Below the pieces are notes generated by a model. It saw only the letters and a list, made by a program, of their open reading frames with translations, made no database searches and was not told the origin of the DNA. DNA of 64,000 bases, taken from Micromonospora sp. BL4 (GTDB lineage: Bacteria; Actinomycetota; Actinomycetes; Mycobacteriales; Micromonosporaceae). A program made the position numbers and the translations under genes. Shown here piece by piece: positions 8,376 to 16,901 of this stretch (position 1 is the first letter of the stretch; the number at the start of each line of letters is the position of its first letter). The stretch covers positions 56,053 to 120,052 of the forward strand of contig NZ_RCVJ01000147.1 in assembly GCF_003667505.1 (NCBI RefSeq). Reading direction: 5' to 3'.

Positions 8376-8780
8376 TCAGCGCCGCGGCGGGGCCCGGGAG
8401 GCCCGCGTGGCCGGATCGGCGGTGCGCGGCGATCGCTGCGGACCGGCCTCAATCGCGGCGACACCGGCCTGCGCCGGAACGGCGGCCTCGACGGCGGGTG
8501 CCGCCGCGTGCGCGTCCGGCGAGACCGGCGGGGCGGTGTGGTCGACGACGACCGGAGCCGCGAGGGCCACGGCGCTGGTGGGAACGACCCATCCGGACGA
8601 CGGAGAGCCCGAGGACGCCGCCGAGGCGGGCAGCGGGTCGGCCGGGGCGGGCGAGGCGGCCGACGCCGGTGACGCACCCGAGCCCAGGGCCAGAGCGGCG
8701 ACCACGGCGAGGCTGGTCAGCATCCGCGTCGCCCAGCGCGCCACCCACCACAGCGGACAGGTGAGCGCGACGGGAAGCAC
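8376..8780 (-). CDS. Small Ala/Ser/Pro-rich protein, probably secreted
   Basis: An open frame of 134 residues from GTG at 8780. A hydrophobic signal-like segment (MLTSLAVVAALALGSG, starting near residue 20) ends in an ASPASAA-type cleavage site. The rest is low-complexity Ala/Pro/Val-rich sequence with a basic C-terminus. No domain is visible. A real start may be the internal ATG just before the hydrophobic run. It lies between two leftward genes and fills an otherwise empty stretch, but its composition is close to what high GC gives by chance, so it is tentative. Confidence 0.45.
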   Translation of the reverse strand: MLPVALTCPLWWVARWATRMLTSLAVVAALALGSGASPASAASPAPADPLPASAASSGSPSSGWVVPTSAVALAAPVVVDHTAPPVSPDAHAAAPAVEAAVPAQAGVAAIEAGPQRSPRTADPATRASRAPPRR

Positions 8781-8884
8781 GTCCCCACGCTACCGCCGGC
8801 GCCGGCCGGGCGCATCGACGCCGGGCGTGTCGAATACCGCCGCGCCGCCGGATCCGACCAGCGTGGACGCTCGTCGCGGACGTC

Positions 8885-8965
8885 GAGCGGCGGGCCGCTC
8901 AGCGGACGTCGGAGCGGCAGGCCGCTCAGCGGACGTCGGAGCGGCAGGCCGCTCAGCGGTCGGCG
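8885..8965. repeat. Three tandem 27-bp hairpin repeats
   Basis: Three head-to-tail copies of a 27-bp unit occupy 8885-8911, 8912-8938 and 8939-8965. The first two differ at one base and the third diverges at its end. Each unit carries a small palindrome (GAGCGG-CAGG-CCGCTC), so the RNA would form three successive hairpins. The third copy contains the stop codon of the acyltransferase gene. The array may act as a terminator or mRNA-stabilising element for that gene. Confidence 0.8.
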
Positions 8966-10200
8966 TACGCCGATCGGCGCTCGGTGTCGACCGCCCCGCG
9001 CCGCTGGCCGGGCAGGACCGGAGCCGGCCCGGCGCCGGCGGTCCCGGCGCCGCCCGACCCGGCGTCCCCTGACCCGGCCTCCACCGGCCCGGTTTCCACC
9101 GACGGCGGACGGCGGCGGCGGGCCCACCGGCGCATCATCGGCGTCTCCACGTAGCGGTGCAGCAGCCCGGCGAGGAACAGGGTCACCAGCAGGAAGCCGA
9201 GCACCACCGCGGGCCCCCGCCAGCCGGTGAAGCCGACACCCCAGTCCCCGCTCCAGCGCAGCACGGTCGTCATCACCAGGACGTGCACCAGGTAGAAGGA
9301 GAACGACACCTCCCCCAGCCACACCAGCGGGCGCGACCGCCACGGTGAGCGCCGACCACGCACGTCAGCGTCCGCGGCAGCGGTGATGACCAGCAGGTAC
9401 GCCACCGCGAGCAGGGTGGTCCACAGCTCGGCGCGGATCCACTGCGCGGCGGCGACCCAGGTGACCACGAAGATCACGCTGGCCCCGGCCAGCCCGGGCC
9501 CCCGCCAACTGCCCCGACGCATCAACTCGGCCGCCGCCGCGCCCATCCAGAACTCCAGCGACCGCACCGGCGGGAAGATCTGGGTGAACCACCACCGGCT
9601 GGCCTCCGGCACCAGGGCCTGGGCCGGCCAGAGCGCGAGGATCAGCAGCGGCACCGCGACGACCAGCGCCCAGAGCAACGCGGGCCGGGCCCGGCGCAGC
9701 AACGGCAGCGCCAACGGCAGGCAGAGGTAGAAGAAGACCTCGCAGGACAGCGACCAGCTCACCGTGTTGACGCTGTAGAACCATCCGGGCCGCGGGTCCC
9801 ACGCCTGGAGCAGCAGCAGGTTCTCCACCGCGGCGGCCGGGGAGATCGGGTCGGCGAACCAGAGGGCGACCAGCAGCGCGGCTGCCCAGAGCACTAGGTG
9901 GTTCGGATAGATCTTGGCGACCCGCCGTCGCCAGAAGTCACGCCGGCGCTGACCGGGCCGGGCCGACCAGACCAGCACGAAGCCGCTGAGGATGAAGAAG
10001 AACTGCACCCCGGACAGGCCCAGGGTGAACAGCGCGTCGACCACCGCCCGGTAGTCCGGCTCGGCGATGATCCGCATCGTCCCGGCATGGAAGCCGAACA
10101 CCAGCAACGCGGCGATCCACCGCAGCCCGGTCAGCGATGGCAGCCGGTTCGCCACGCCAGCGGTCGGTGCGCCACGACCGGCAGCTGCGGGGACGGTCAT
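8953..10200 (-). CDS. Acyltransferase family 3 (OafA/YrhL-like) integral membrane protein
   Basis: 415 residues from ATG at 10200, with about ten hydrophobic helices. RLPSLTGLRWIAALLVFGFHAG near the start is the family's opening helix with its conserved His, and FFFILSGFVLVWSARPG is the second signature. These enzymes move acyl groups, commonly O-acetyl, onto extracytoplasmic sugars. Placed beside the wall-polymer genes it may O-acylate the polymer or a lipid. After the last helix the C-terminus is a Gly/Ala-rich tail of about 60 residues, encoded partly over the 27-bp repeats. Confidence 0.88.
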   Translation of the reverse strand: MTVPAAAGRGAPTAGVANRLPSLTGLRWIAALLVFGFHAGTMRIIAEPDYRAVVDALFTLGLSGVQFFFILSGFVLVWSARPGQRRRDFWRRRVAKIYPNHLVLWAAALLVALWFADPISPAAAVENLLLLQAWDPRPGWFYSVNTVSWSLSCEVFFYLCLPLALPLLRRARPALLWALVVAVPLLILALWPAQALVPEASRWWFTQIFPPVRSLEFWMGAAAAELMRRGSWRGPGLAGASVIFVVTWVAAAQWIRAELWTTLLAVAYLLVITAAADADVRGRRSPWRSRPLVWLGEVSFSFYLVHVLVMTTVLRWSGDWGVGFTGWRGPAVVLGFLLVTLFLAGLLHRYVETPMMRRWARRRRPPSVETGPVEAGSGDAGSGGAGTAGAGPAPVLPGQRRGAVDTERRSAYADR

Positions 10201-10371
10201 GTCCGGCCCGCGATCGACGGCCGGCTCCCCAACACGCACGTCTCCTCCGTCGCTCGGCGGACGGCCCGGCGAGCGCGTCCAACGGCGGGCCCGCGGTCCC
10301 CGCGCCGCCCCGACCGGGCACCCTACCGGCGGCGGTGGCGCCCGTCACCTCGACGAGGGTGACGCTTGGAT

Positions 10372-10401
10372 TTGTTCCGGCTGGCTTGTGTCCTAATATT
10401 C
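10372..10401 (+). promoter_or_regulatory. Possible promoter for the pyruvyl transferase operon
   Basis: TTGTTC (10372-10377) and TAATAT (10396-10401) are separated by 18 bases inside the 287-bp divergent gap between the acyltransferase and pyruvyl transferase genes. The -10 box stands out as an AT-rich patch in GC-rich DNA. The start codon lies 87 bp further on. The rest of the gap shows no other clear signal. Confidence 0.4.
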
Positions 10402-10487
10402 CGGGACCCGGAGGTGACGGCGCGCCCGTCCATCCAGGCCTGGGCGGCGCTGTGCCCGGGCGCCAGCAGACGAGAGGTGGAGCCCGA

Positions 10488-11813
10488 ATGCACCAACGGA
10501 TCCTGATGCGGGCGAAGAAGGGCCCCTTCGATGTCTACTCCCCCGAGGAGGCGTTCGAAGGCAACTGGATCGGCGAGAACAACGGCAATCTGGTGTTCAG
10601 TCACGCCGCGCACAAGATCCTGCGTACCAGCACCGCCGAGATCACCTCGACCGGCTTCAGGGTCGACCCGCGCGACGTCGACCGCATCAACGAGCAGTAC
10701 GACGTCTACGTCATTCCGCTGGCCAACGCGTTCCGCCGCAGTTACGCGCACCGCATCGAGGCGATGACCAAGCTGGTCGAGCGGTTGAAGATCCCGGTGG
10801 TGGTGCTGGGAGTGGGCGTACAGACCAACGTCGCGGGCGACCGGGAGTACCTGCGCCCGATCGACGATGTGGTCAGCCGGTTCGTCCGCGCGGTGCTCAA
10901 CCGCTCGCACAGCATCGGCGTACGCGGCGAGATCACCGAGGGCTACCTGCGCACGTTGGGCTTCTCGGCGGTCGACGTGATCGGCTGCCCGTCGATGTTC
11001 CTGCACGGCGACACCCTCGGGGTGGAGAAGGGCAAGGCGGCGCTGGAGCCGCAGGACAAGGTCGCCCTGACCGTCTCGCCGTACGTGAAGTCGATGGGGA
11101 AGATCATCGCTTCGCACCAGCAGCGCTACCCCAACCTGCGCTACCTCCCGCAGGACCTGAAGACTCTGGGCACCCTGCTCTACGGCGACGCCCCGGAGGA
11201 CCGGGGGAAGACCAGCACCATCCCGATCCACAGCTCGCACCCGCTGTTCACCGAGGACAAGGTGCGGATGTTCCTCGACCCGTGGACCTGGATGGACTAC
11301 CTCGCCGGCTTCGACTTCGCCTTCGGCACCCGCATCCACGGCACCATCACCGCGCTGGTCGCCGGCACGCCCGGCTACCTGTTCGCGCATGACTCGCGCA
11401 CCCTCGAACTGGCCCGCTACTTCGACATCCCGCACCGGGTGATGAAGGACGTGCCCGCCGACGTCGACGCCGCCGACCTCTACGAGGAGGCCGACTACAC
11501 GGCGATGAACAACGGTCACAAGGCCCGGTACGCCACTATGCTCTCGTTCCTGGCCAAACATGATCTGGGCAACTCGTTCGCCGACGGCGACAGCGCCAGT
11601 CGCTTCGACGCGCAGGTCCGGGCCACCACCTTCCCGCCCGCCGTACGCCCGGCCGCCGCCACGTCGACGGAGGAGCTGCTGGCCCGGGTGCAGTGGCTGC
11701 GCGACCGCAACGGTGAGCTGCGGGGCGAGATCGCGACGTTGGGGGAGCAGCGGCTGCGGGCCCGGGTCAAGCGGGCCCTGCCCGAGCCGGTGCGCCGGAT
11801 CCTCAAGCGTTAA
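10488..11813 (+). CDS. Polysaccharide pyruvyl transferase family protein
   Basis: 441 residues from ATG at 10488, preceded by GAGAGGTGGAG. The body matches the PS_pyruv_trans fold (CsaB/WcaK type): ENNGNLVFSHAAHKIL near the start, VVLGVGVQTN, a central SIGVRGEITEGYL and a C-terminal DFAFGTRIHGTITALVAGTPG segment. The last 60 residues look coiled (TEELLARVQWLRDRNGELRG), a tail common in wall-glycan enzymes. Members transfer pyruvate from phosphoenolpyruvate to make ketals on sugars. It opens the rightward half of the locus leading into the glycosyltransferase and pse genes; its acceptor is unknown. Confidence 0.87.
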   Translation: MHQRILMRAKKGPFDVYSPEEAFEGNWIGENNGNLVFSHAAHKILRTSTAEITSTGFRVDPRDVDRINEQYDVYVIPLANAFRRSYAHRIEAMTKLVERLKIPVVVLGVGVQTNVAGDREYLRPIDDVVSRFVRAVLNRSHSIGVRGEITEGYLRTLGFSAVDVIGCPSMFLHGDTLGVEKGKAALEPQDKVALTVSPYVKSMGKIIASHQQRYPNLRYLPQDLKTLGTLLYGDAPEDRGKTSTIPIHSSHPLFTEDKVRMFLDPWTWMDYLAGFDFAFGTRIHGTITALVAGTPGYLFAHDSRTLELARYFDIPHRVMKDVPADVDAADLYEEADYTAMNNGHKARYATMLSFLAKHDLGNSFADGDSASRFDAQVRATTFPPAVRPAAATSTEELLARVQWLRDRNGELRGEIATLGEQRLRARVKRALPEPVRRILKR

Positions 11814-11902
11814 CCCCGTGCTGGACCGCTGTTCAGGCGGCCCACGCTCGGGCGCCACGTGAGGTTCCGAGGCCGTCCATCCGCGTCGTCAATGGTGACG
11901 AG

Positions 11903-13024
11903 GTGGTCTTCGAGCCGACGCACGCCCCGCTGCTGAGTATCGTCGTGCCGGTCTACGGCGTCGAGGCGTACCTGTACCAGTGCCTGGAGTCGATCCGCGC
12001 CGACATCCCGGCGGGTGAGGCGGGGGCGGTCGAGCTGATCGCCGTCGACGACGCCTCCCCCGACGGCTGCCCCGCGATGCTGCGCTCGTATGCCGTGGGT
12101 CGGGTCGGCGTGCGCGTGGTGCACCTGACCGACAACGTGGGCCTGGGGCTGGCCCGCAACGCCGGTCTCGACGTGGCCACCGGGCGGTACGTCTGGTTCG
12201 TCGACAGCGACGACTGGCTGCCGCCCGGAACGATTGCCGCGGTGCTCGACCGGCTGCGCCAGCACGAGCCGGACGTTCTGATGCTCGACCACCTCCGGGT
12301 GCACGAGGACGGCCGGCGCGAGGTCGACGCGAGCAGTCACCTGCTGCGCGGCGTGACCGGCGCGGTCGGTCTCGCCGAGCAGCCGCAGCTGCTGCGGGTG
12401 CAGCACACCGCGTGGAACAAGGTCGTCCGCCGCGCGTACCTCGACGAGCTGGAGCTGCGCTTCTACGCGGGTTGGTACGAGGACATCCCGTTCAGCCACC
12501 CGCTGCTGATCGGCGCCGAGCGGATCTCCGTGCTGGACCGGGTCTGCTACCTGTACCGCCAGGGCCGGCTCGGCGCCATCACCTCCACCCGCAGCGGCCG
12601 GCACTTCGACGCCTTCGACCAGTACGAGCGGCTGATGGAGTGGGTGGGCCGCCGCCACCCTGACGAGCGGCTCCGGGCCGAGCTGTTCCAGCTGATGGTG
12701 AACCACTACCTGGTGGTGGCGGGCAACGACGACCGGCTGCATCCGCACCTGCGGCGCGCCTTCTTCCGCCGCGTCGCCCAGCACTACCGCCGCTATCTGC
12801 CGGCCGGTGGCTACCCGATGCCGGACGGGGTCGCCGGCCTCAAGCACCGCCTGGTCGGGCGGAACGACTACCTCGCGTACGCGGCGCTGCGCCGGGCCCA
12901 CCGGGTGGCCGGCCGGGTGCTGGGCGCCCGGGCCGGAACGTCGTCCGACGCGCCCGCCGAGAGCGCGCCGGCGGACGATCCGGCGCCGTCGAAGCGGCCG
13001 CGTGCGCTGGCGGGTCGCGGATGA
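11903..13024 (+). CDS. Family 2 glycosyltransferase
   Basis: 373 residues from GTG at 11903. A GT-A domain occupies residues about 10-220: LLSIVVPVYGVEAYL, the DDASPDG nucleotide loop, and the metal-binding VDSDDWLP. A helical C-terminal part of about 130 residues resembles those of capsule and teichoic-acid glycosyltransferases. It probably adds a sugar to the lipid-linked polymer in the cytoplasm. The stop overlaps the next gene's ATG by 4 bp (ATGA), so it is coupled to the pseH-like and pseI genes. Confidence 0.88.
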   Translation: MVFEPTHAPLLSIVVPVYGVEAYLYQCLESIRADIPAGEAGAVELIAVDDASPDGCPAMLRSYAVGRVGVRVVHLTDNVGLGLARNAGLDVATGRYVWFVDSDDWLPPGTIAAVLDRLRQHEPDVLMLDHLRVHEDGRREVDASSHLLRGVTGAVGLAEQPQLLRVQHTAWNKVVRRAYLDELELRFYAGWYEDIPFSHPLLIGAERISVLDRVCYLYRQGRLGAITSTRSGRHFDAFDQYERLMEWVGRRHPDERLRAELFQLMVNHYLVVAGNDDRLHPHLRRAFFRRVAQHYRRYLPAGGYPMPDGVAGLKHRLVGRNDYLAYAALRRAHRVAGRVLGARAGTSSDAPAESAPADDPAPSKRPRALAGRG

Positions 13025-13524
13025 CCGCGCCGCTCCGCGCGGCCGACGACGGCGACCTGCACCGGATGCTGCGCTGGCGCAACCACCCGCAGGTGCGCGC
13101 GGTGAGCCTGACCCGGCACGAGATCAGCCTGGTGGAGCACACCGCCTGGTGGGCGCGGGTCCGCGCGGACCCCGATCGGCGGGTGCTGGTGCATCTGCAC
13201 GACGGTGTCCCGTCCGGGGTGGTCACCTTCTCCGGCGTCACCTCGCCCGAGCGGGCCCTGACGTGGGGGTTCTACCTGGACATCGCCGGACTCGACGCGC
13301 GGGGCGAGCTGTTGCCGGCGTGGATGTCGTTGGAGCGGGCCGGGATCGCGTACGCCTTCGACGTCCTCGGGGCACGGACGCTCGGCGGCGAGACGCTGGC
13401 CACCAACCGGCCGGTGCTGGCCCTGCACCGGCGCTTCGGATTTCGCGTCGTCCGGCAGTACGAGCAGGACGTCGACGGTAGACCGCACCAGGTGGTGTGG
13501 ACGGAAATGAGCAGAGGAACATGA
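13021..13524 (+). CDS. pseH: GNAT N-acetyltransferase, PseH-like
   Basis: 167-residue GNAT-fold acetyltransferase. The pattern of LRWRNHPQVRAVSLT, EHTAWWARV, an acetyl-CoA binding GGETLATNRPVLALHRRFGF segment and a short C-terminus fits PseH, which N-acetylates UDP-4-amino-4,6-dideoxy-L-AltNAc in pseudaminic acid synthesis. It overlaps the glycosyltransferase gene upstream and the pseI gene downstream by 4 bp each. The GNAT call is firm. The PseH role rests on its coupling to pseI and the other pse genes in the window. A different N-acyl donor is possible given the acyl-activation operon next to it. Confidence 0.82.
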   Translation: MTAPLRAADDGDLHRMLRWRNHPQVRAVSLTRHEISLVEHTAWWARVRADPDRRVLVHLHDGVPSGVVTFSGVTSPERALTWGFYLDIAGLDARGELLPAWMSLERAGIAYAFDVLGARTLGGETLATNRPVLALHRRFGFRVVRQYEQDVDGRPHQVVWTEMSRGT

Positions 13525-14567
13525 CAATCAAGATCGGACCGCACGCCGTCGGCGCCGGGGAGCGGCCACTCGTGGTCGCGGAGATGTCCGGCAACCACAA
13601 CGGCAGCCTGGACCGGGCGCTGGCCATCGTGGACGCGGTGGCCGCGAGCGGTGCGCACGCGTTGAAGCTCCAGACGTACCGGCCGGACACCATCACCATC
13701 GACGTCGACGCGCCGGCGTTCCGGATCTCCGACGGCCACGACCTGTGGGGCGGTGAGCGTCTCTGGCAGCTCTTCGAGCGGGCCCACACGCCGTACGAGT
13801 GGCACGCGCCGATCTTCGAGCGGGCCCACCAGCACGGTCTGACCGTCTTCTCCTCCCCCTTCGACCACACCGCCGTCGAGCTGTTGGAGGAACTGGGCGC
13901 GCCGGCGTACAAGATCGCCTCTTCGGAGCTGGTGGATCTGCCGCTGATCCGGCTCGTGGCGAGCACCGGCAAGCCGATGGTCATCTCGACCGGCATGGCC
14001 ACCATGGCTGAGATCGACGCCGCCGTGCGAGCGGCCCGCGAGGGTGGCGCCGGCGGCATCGTGCTGCTGGCCTGCACCGCGTCCTACCCGGCGCCGCCGC
14101 AGGACAGCAACCTGCGCCGGCTGCCCGTGCTGGCCGACGCCTTCGGTGTTCCGGTGGGGCTCTCCGACCACACGCCGGGCATCGGTGTGCCGATCGCCTC
14201 GGTGGCGCTCGGCGCCTGCCTGATCGAGAAGCACGTGACGCTGCGCCGGGCCGACGGTGGCGTCGACTCCGACTTCTCGCTGGAGCCGGACGAGCTGGCC
14301 GCGCTCACCGTCGAGTCGGAGCGGGCCTTCGCGGCACTGGGCGGCACGACGATCGGACCGACCCCGACCGAGCGGGAGGGACTGCGGTTCCGCCGGTCCC
14401 TGTTCGTGGTCGCCGACGTGCGCGCCGGCGACCCGGTCACCGCCGCCAACGTCCGCTCCATCCGGCCGGCGGGCGGGCTTCCCCCGGCCGACCTCGACCG
14501 GGTTCTCGGTCGCACCTTCGCCCGCGACGTGCCGCGCGGTACGCCACTGGCCTGGGACCTGATCTGA
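13521..14567 (+). CDS. pseI: Pseudaminic acid synthase (NeuB/PseI family)
   Basis: 348 residues from ATG at 13521. The N-terminal NeuB TIM-barrel includes VVAEMSGNHNGSLDRAL, ALKLQTYRPDTIT, FSSPFDHTAVELLEEL, YKIASSELVDLPLI and STGMATMAEI. A C-terminal SAF/antifreeze-like domain (RRSLFVVADVRAGDPVTAAN, about residues 290-345) completes the family layout. It condenses phosphoenolpyruvate with a 6-deoxy-diacetamido hexose to form a nonulosonic acid. The SGNHNGSL and DHT motifs favour PseI over sialic or legionaminic synthases. A strong terminator follows directly. Confidence 0.92.
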   Translation: MTIKIGPHAVGAGERPLVVAEMSGNHNGSLDRALAIVDAVAASGAHALKLQTYRPDTITIDVDAPAFRISDGHDLWGGERLWQLFERAHTPYEWHAPIFERAHQHGLTVFSSPFDHTAVELLEELGAPAYKIASSELVDLPLIRLVASTGKPMVISTGMATMAEIDAAVRAAREGGAGGIVLLACTASYPAPPQDSNLRRLPVLADAFGVPVGLSDHTPGIGVPIASVALGACLIEKHVTLRRADGGVDSDFSLEPDELAALTVESERAFAALGGTTIGPTPTEREGLRFRRSLFVVADVRAGDPVTAANVRSIRPAGGLPPADLDRVLGRTFARDVPRGTPLAWDLI

Positions 14568-14584
14568 GCCCCGACCTACGATGG

Positions 14585-14613
14585 CGGGCCCGGTCCCTCA
14601 GGGACCGGGCCCG
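14585..14613. terminator. Bidirectional terminator hairpin between pseI and the luxC-like gene
   Basis: A perfect 13-bp GC-rich stem with a three-base TCA loop (arms 14585-14597 and 14601-14613) fills the 64-bp gap between two convergent genes. It can end both the rightward pseI transcript and the leftward acyl-activation operon. Confidence 0.8.
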
Positions 14614-14631
14614 TGGTGTCGTGGCGGGCGG

Positions 14632-15855
14632 TCAGCCGTCGACGCTGACCAGCCGGACGAACTCGCGCAGCAGGTCGTAGCCGTCCCAGACCGGGGCGAA
14701 GTTGAGCGCCGCACCGAACGGCACGATCCGGTCGATGCCCCGGCCCCCCAGCTCCCGGGCGAACCCGACCAGCTCGGCCGGGTCGAACCCGAAGTGGGTC
14801 AGCGTCTGGTCCCGCCGGCGCAGGAACGGCACCAGCTCCGCCAGCTCCGCGATCGTGACGAAGCCGAACGTGCCGGTGCCGAGCCACTCCCGAGGCACCG
14901 CTGCCGGCGAGTCCAGCTCCAGCGCCGCCACCAGGTTGTCGGGGAAGGCCATGCGGGACACTCCCCCGTCGGCGGCCAGCCCGTACGACCCGACCCGCTT
15001 CTCCACCGCCATCGCGGCGTCCACGTCCGAGCCCCGGTTGCGGGCCGCGACGCCGAGCAACGCGACGAACTCGGCCCGGACGGCGTCCGCGCACGCGGCG
15101 TCGCCGACCAGGAACACCGCCCGGGGCGACGAGCACGCCGCCTGGTCGAACCAGTAGGCGTCGTTGGCGAACTTCGCCACCGCGTCCCGCCGTGCGACGA
15201 CCGGGGCGGCCTCCCAGCCGGCGATCGACAGCACCGCGAAGGACGACCGGTCCGGGAAGGTGAGGTCGCGGGCCGCCGGAGCCAACGGATGCCGCCGGAC
15301 CGTCGTCACCGCCCGGTCCCCGCCCCAGATGACCCGGACGTCGCAGTCGGCGCTGAGCCGGGCGGTCACCGCGTCGTCGTGGCCGTAGGTGACCATGCGC
15401 TGGGTCCGGGCGACGACCGGGTCCGCCTCGGCGAGGCTGTCGTTCAACACCTCGAGGATCGCGTCGGCGGCCGCCGCCGACCGGGGGGAGACGCGGACGA
15501 CGTTGATGTTGCCGGCCAGCGCGGCCAACGCCCAGGAGTAGACGAAGATGGTGTCCACATTGGCTGGAGGGACGTGGAACACCACGCCCCGGGGAAACGC
15601 CAGCACCCGCTCGTCGAGGCCGGCGCGCAGCCGCTCCACCCCACGCAGCAGCTCCCGACGGCGCAGGAAGAAGCCCAGGGAGCCGAGCTCCGGGTGCCGC
15701 CGGGCCAGGGCCGGGGTCAGCAGACGGCGTGACACGGCGGTCAGAAAGTCCATGATCCGCTCGTCACCGACCGTCAGCGGCGTCTCCGGTGGCGGTGGCA
15801 CCACCTCGTCCACCGGCAGCTCCGGCCCCGCCGGGAAGCGCATCCGTACCGTCAT
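14632..15855 (-). CDS. LuxC-like acyl-CoA/acyl-protein reductase
   Basis: 407 residues from ATG at 15855. It matches the LuxC (acyl-CoA reductase) family of aldehyde-dehydrogenase-like enzymes. FHVPPANVDTIFVYSWALA and GNINVVRVSPRS form the cofactor region, and WFDQAACSSPR holds the catalytic Cys241. Family members reduce a thioester-bound acyl group to an aldehyde with NADPH. The start overlaps the LuxE-like stop by ATGA, so the two are translated together. There are no luciferase genes nearby. The aldehyde product, if formed, has no obvious consumer here except the wall-polymer genes. The family is firm; the role is unknown. Confidence 0.9.
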   Translation of the reverse strand: MTVRMRFPAGPELPVDEVVPPPPETPLTVGDERIMDFLTAVSRRLLTPALARRHPELGSLGFFLRRRELLRGVERLRAGLDERVLAFPRGVVFHVPPANVDTIFVYSWALAALAGNINVVRVSPRSAAAADAILEVLNDSLAEADPVVARTQRMVTYGHDDAVTARLSADCDVRVIWGGDRAVTTVRRHPLAPAARDLTFPDRSSFAVLSIAGWEAAPVVARRDAVAKFANDAYWFDQAACSSPRAVFLVGDAACADAVRAEFVALLGVAARNRGSDVDAAMAVEKRVGSYGLAADGGVSRMAFPDNLVAALELDSPAAVPREWLGTGTFGFVTIAELAELVPFLRRRDQTLTHFGFDPAELVGFARELGGRGIDRIVPFGAALNFAPVWDGYDLLREFVRLVSVDG

Positions 15856-16901
15856 GACCGACCTCCGACGTAGGTGTCGCTGCAACCGCGGGCCTCGGCG
15901 CGGGGCAGCCGGCCCAGGACGCTGAACCGCTTCCCCGGCCAGTGGCCGTCGTCGACGCCGTGCACCACCCCGAGGTCCTCGGTGAGCAGCACGTTGCCCG
16001 GGTACGAGGTGGGCAGGGTGCTCAGCACCTCGATCACGCCCGGGGTGCCGATCGGCGCCTCCCGCCAGGTCACCGGGTCGCGGACGATGACGTCGGCGAA
16101 GTCGGGGCAGTAGAGCGAGCCACCCTCGGGCCCCTCCAGGAAGACGGTGCCGATCTGCTCGACCATCCCGTAGAAGTTGTGGATCCTGGTCAGGCCGGTG
16201 TCCGCACCGAGGCGACGCCGGAACTCGGCGTTGTCCACGGCCTGGTCGACGAGCTTCTTCCAGCCTCCGGAGTGCACCAGGATCCCCTGGGACAGGTCGA
16301 GGCCATGGTCGCGGGCCACCTCGTAGAGGTAACGCCAGACCATGAACGTGAAGCCGAAGACGAGGAACGGCGAGTCCCCGTGCCGGCCGAGGAACTCCTT
16401 GAGGGCGGCCACGTCCGGCCGGTCGTCGGCGTCGAGCAGCCAGAGGTGGTCGCGGCCGAAGTTCACCATGCCGAGCGCGCCCGCGCCGCGGGCGGAGTAG
16501 GAGCGCCGGTCGCCGACCACCCCGGAGCGGTCCACCACGATCATCGGCAGCCGCCGCGGTCCGAGGACCGTGCCGAGCGTGCGAGCCAGCATCCGGGACT
16601 GGGTGGCCGCCGCCGCCCGGTCCAGGTGGATGCGGCTGACCTCGCCGGTGGTGCCGCTGGAGGTCAGCACCCGGATCACCTCGTCGTCGGGCACGCTGGA
16701 CAGCTTGCGGGTCTTGAACAACCGCACCGGCAGCCAGGGCAGGTCGGCCAGCGTCGCCGGCTCACCGTCCTGGTCGAGGGCGTCCAGGATCCGGGCGTAC
16801 GGCGGGCAGTGCCGCCGGTGGTGTCCCAGCAGCTCGACCAGCTCGCCGCGCAGCCGTTCCTCCTTCTCCGGCTGGGTGCGGGTGAACACGTCGGTCAGCA
16901 C
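15852..16901 (-). CDS. LuxE-like acyl-protein synthetase
   Basis: 349 residues from GTG at 16901. It belongs to the LuxE/acyl-protein synthetase branch of adenylate-forming enzymes: VLTSSGTTGEVSRIHLD is the ATP loop, LVHSGGWKKL and IHNFYGMVEQIGTVFLE are the family motifs, and Cys340 in the C-terminal GRLPRAEARGCSDTY segment corresponds to the acyl-accepting cysteine of LuxE. It should activate an acid and hand it to LuxC. Its start overlaps the ligase stop by 7 bp. LuxD (thioesterase) is absent; the ACP and ligase upstream may feed the acyl group instead. Confidence 0.9.
   Translation of the reverse strand: MLTDVFTRTQPEKEERLRGELVELLGHHRRHCPPYARILDALDQDGEPATLADLPWLPVRLFKTRKLSSVPDDEVIRVLTSSGTTGEVSRIHLDRAAAATQSRMLARTLGTVLGPRRLPMIVVDRSGVVGDRRSYSARGAGALGMVNFGRDHLWLLDADDRPDVAALKEFLGRHGDSPFLVFGFTFMVWRYLYEVARDHGLDLSQGILVHSGGWKKLVDQAVDNAEFRRRLGADTGLTRIHNFYGMVEQIGTVFLEGPEGGSLYCPDFADVIVRDPVTWREAPIGTPGVIEVLSTLPTSYPGNVLLTEDLGVVHGVDDGHWPGKRFSVLGRLPRAEARGCSDTYVGGRS

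Noticed and set aside
8885..8965. CRISPR array
   Set aside because: The 27-bp units are directly adjacent with no unique spacers, and there are no cas genes.
14632..16901. A bioluminescence (lux) operon
   Set aside because: LuxC- and LuxE-like genes are present, but luxA, luxB and luxD are not in the window and the neighbours are polysaccharide genes.
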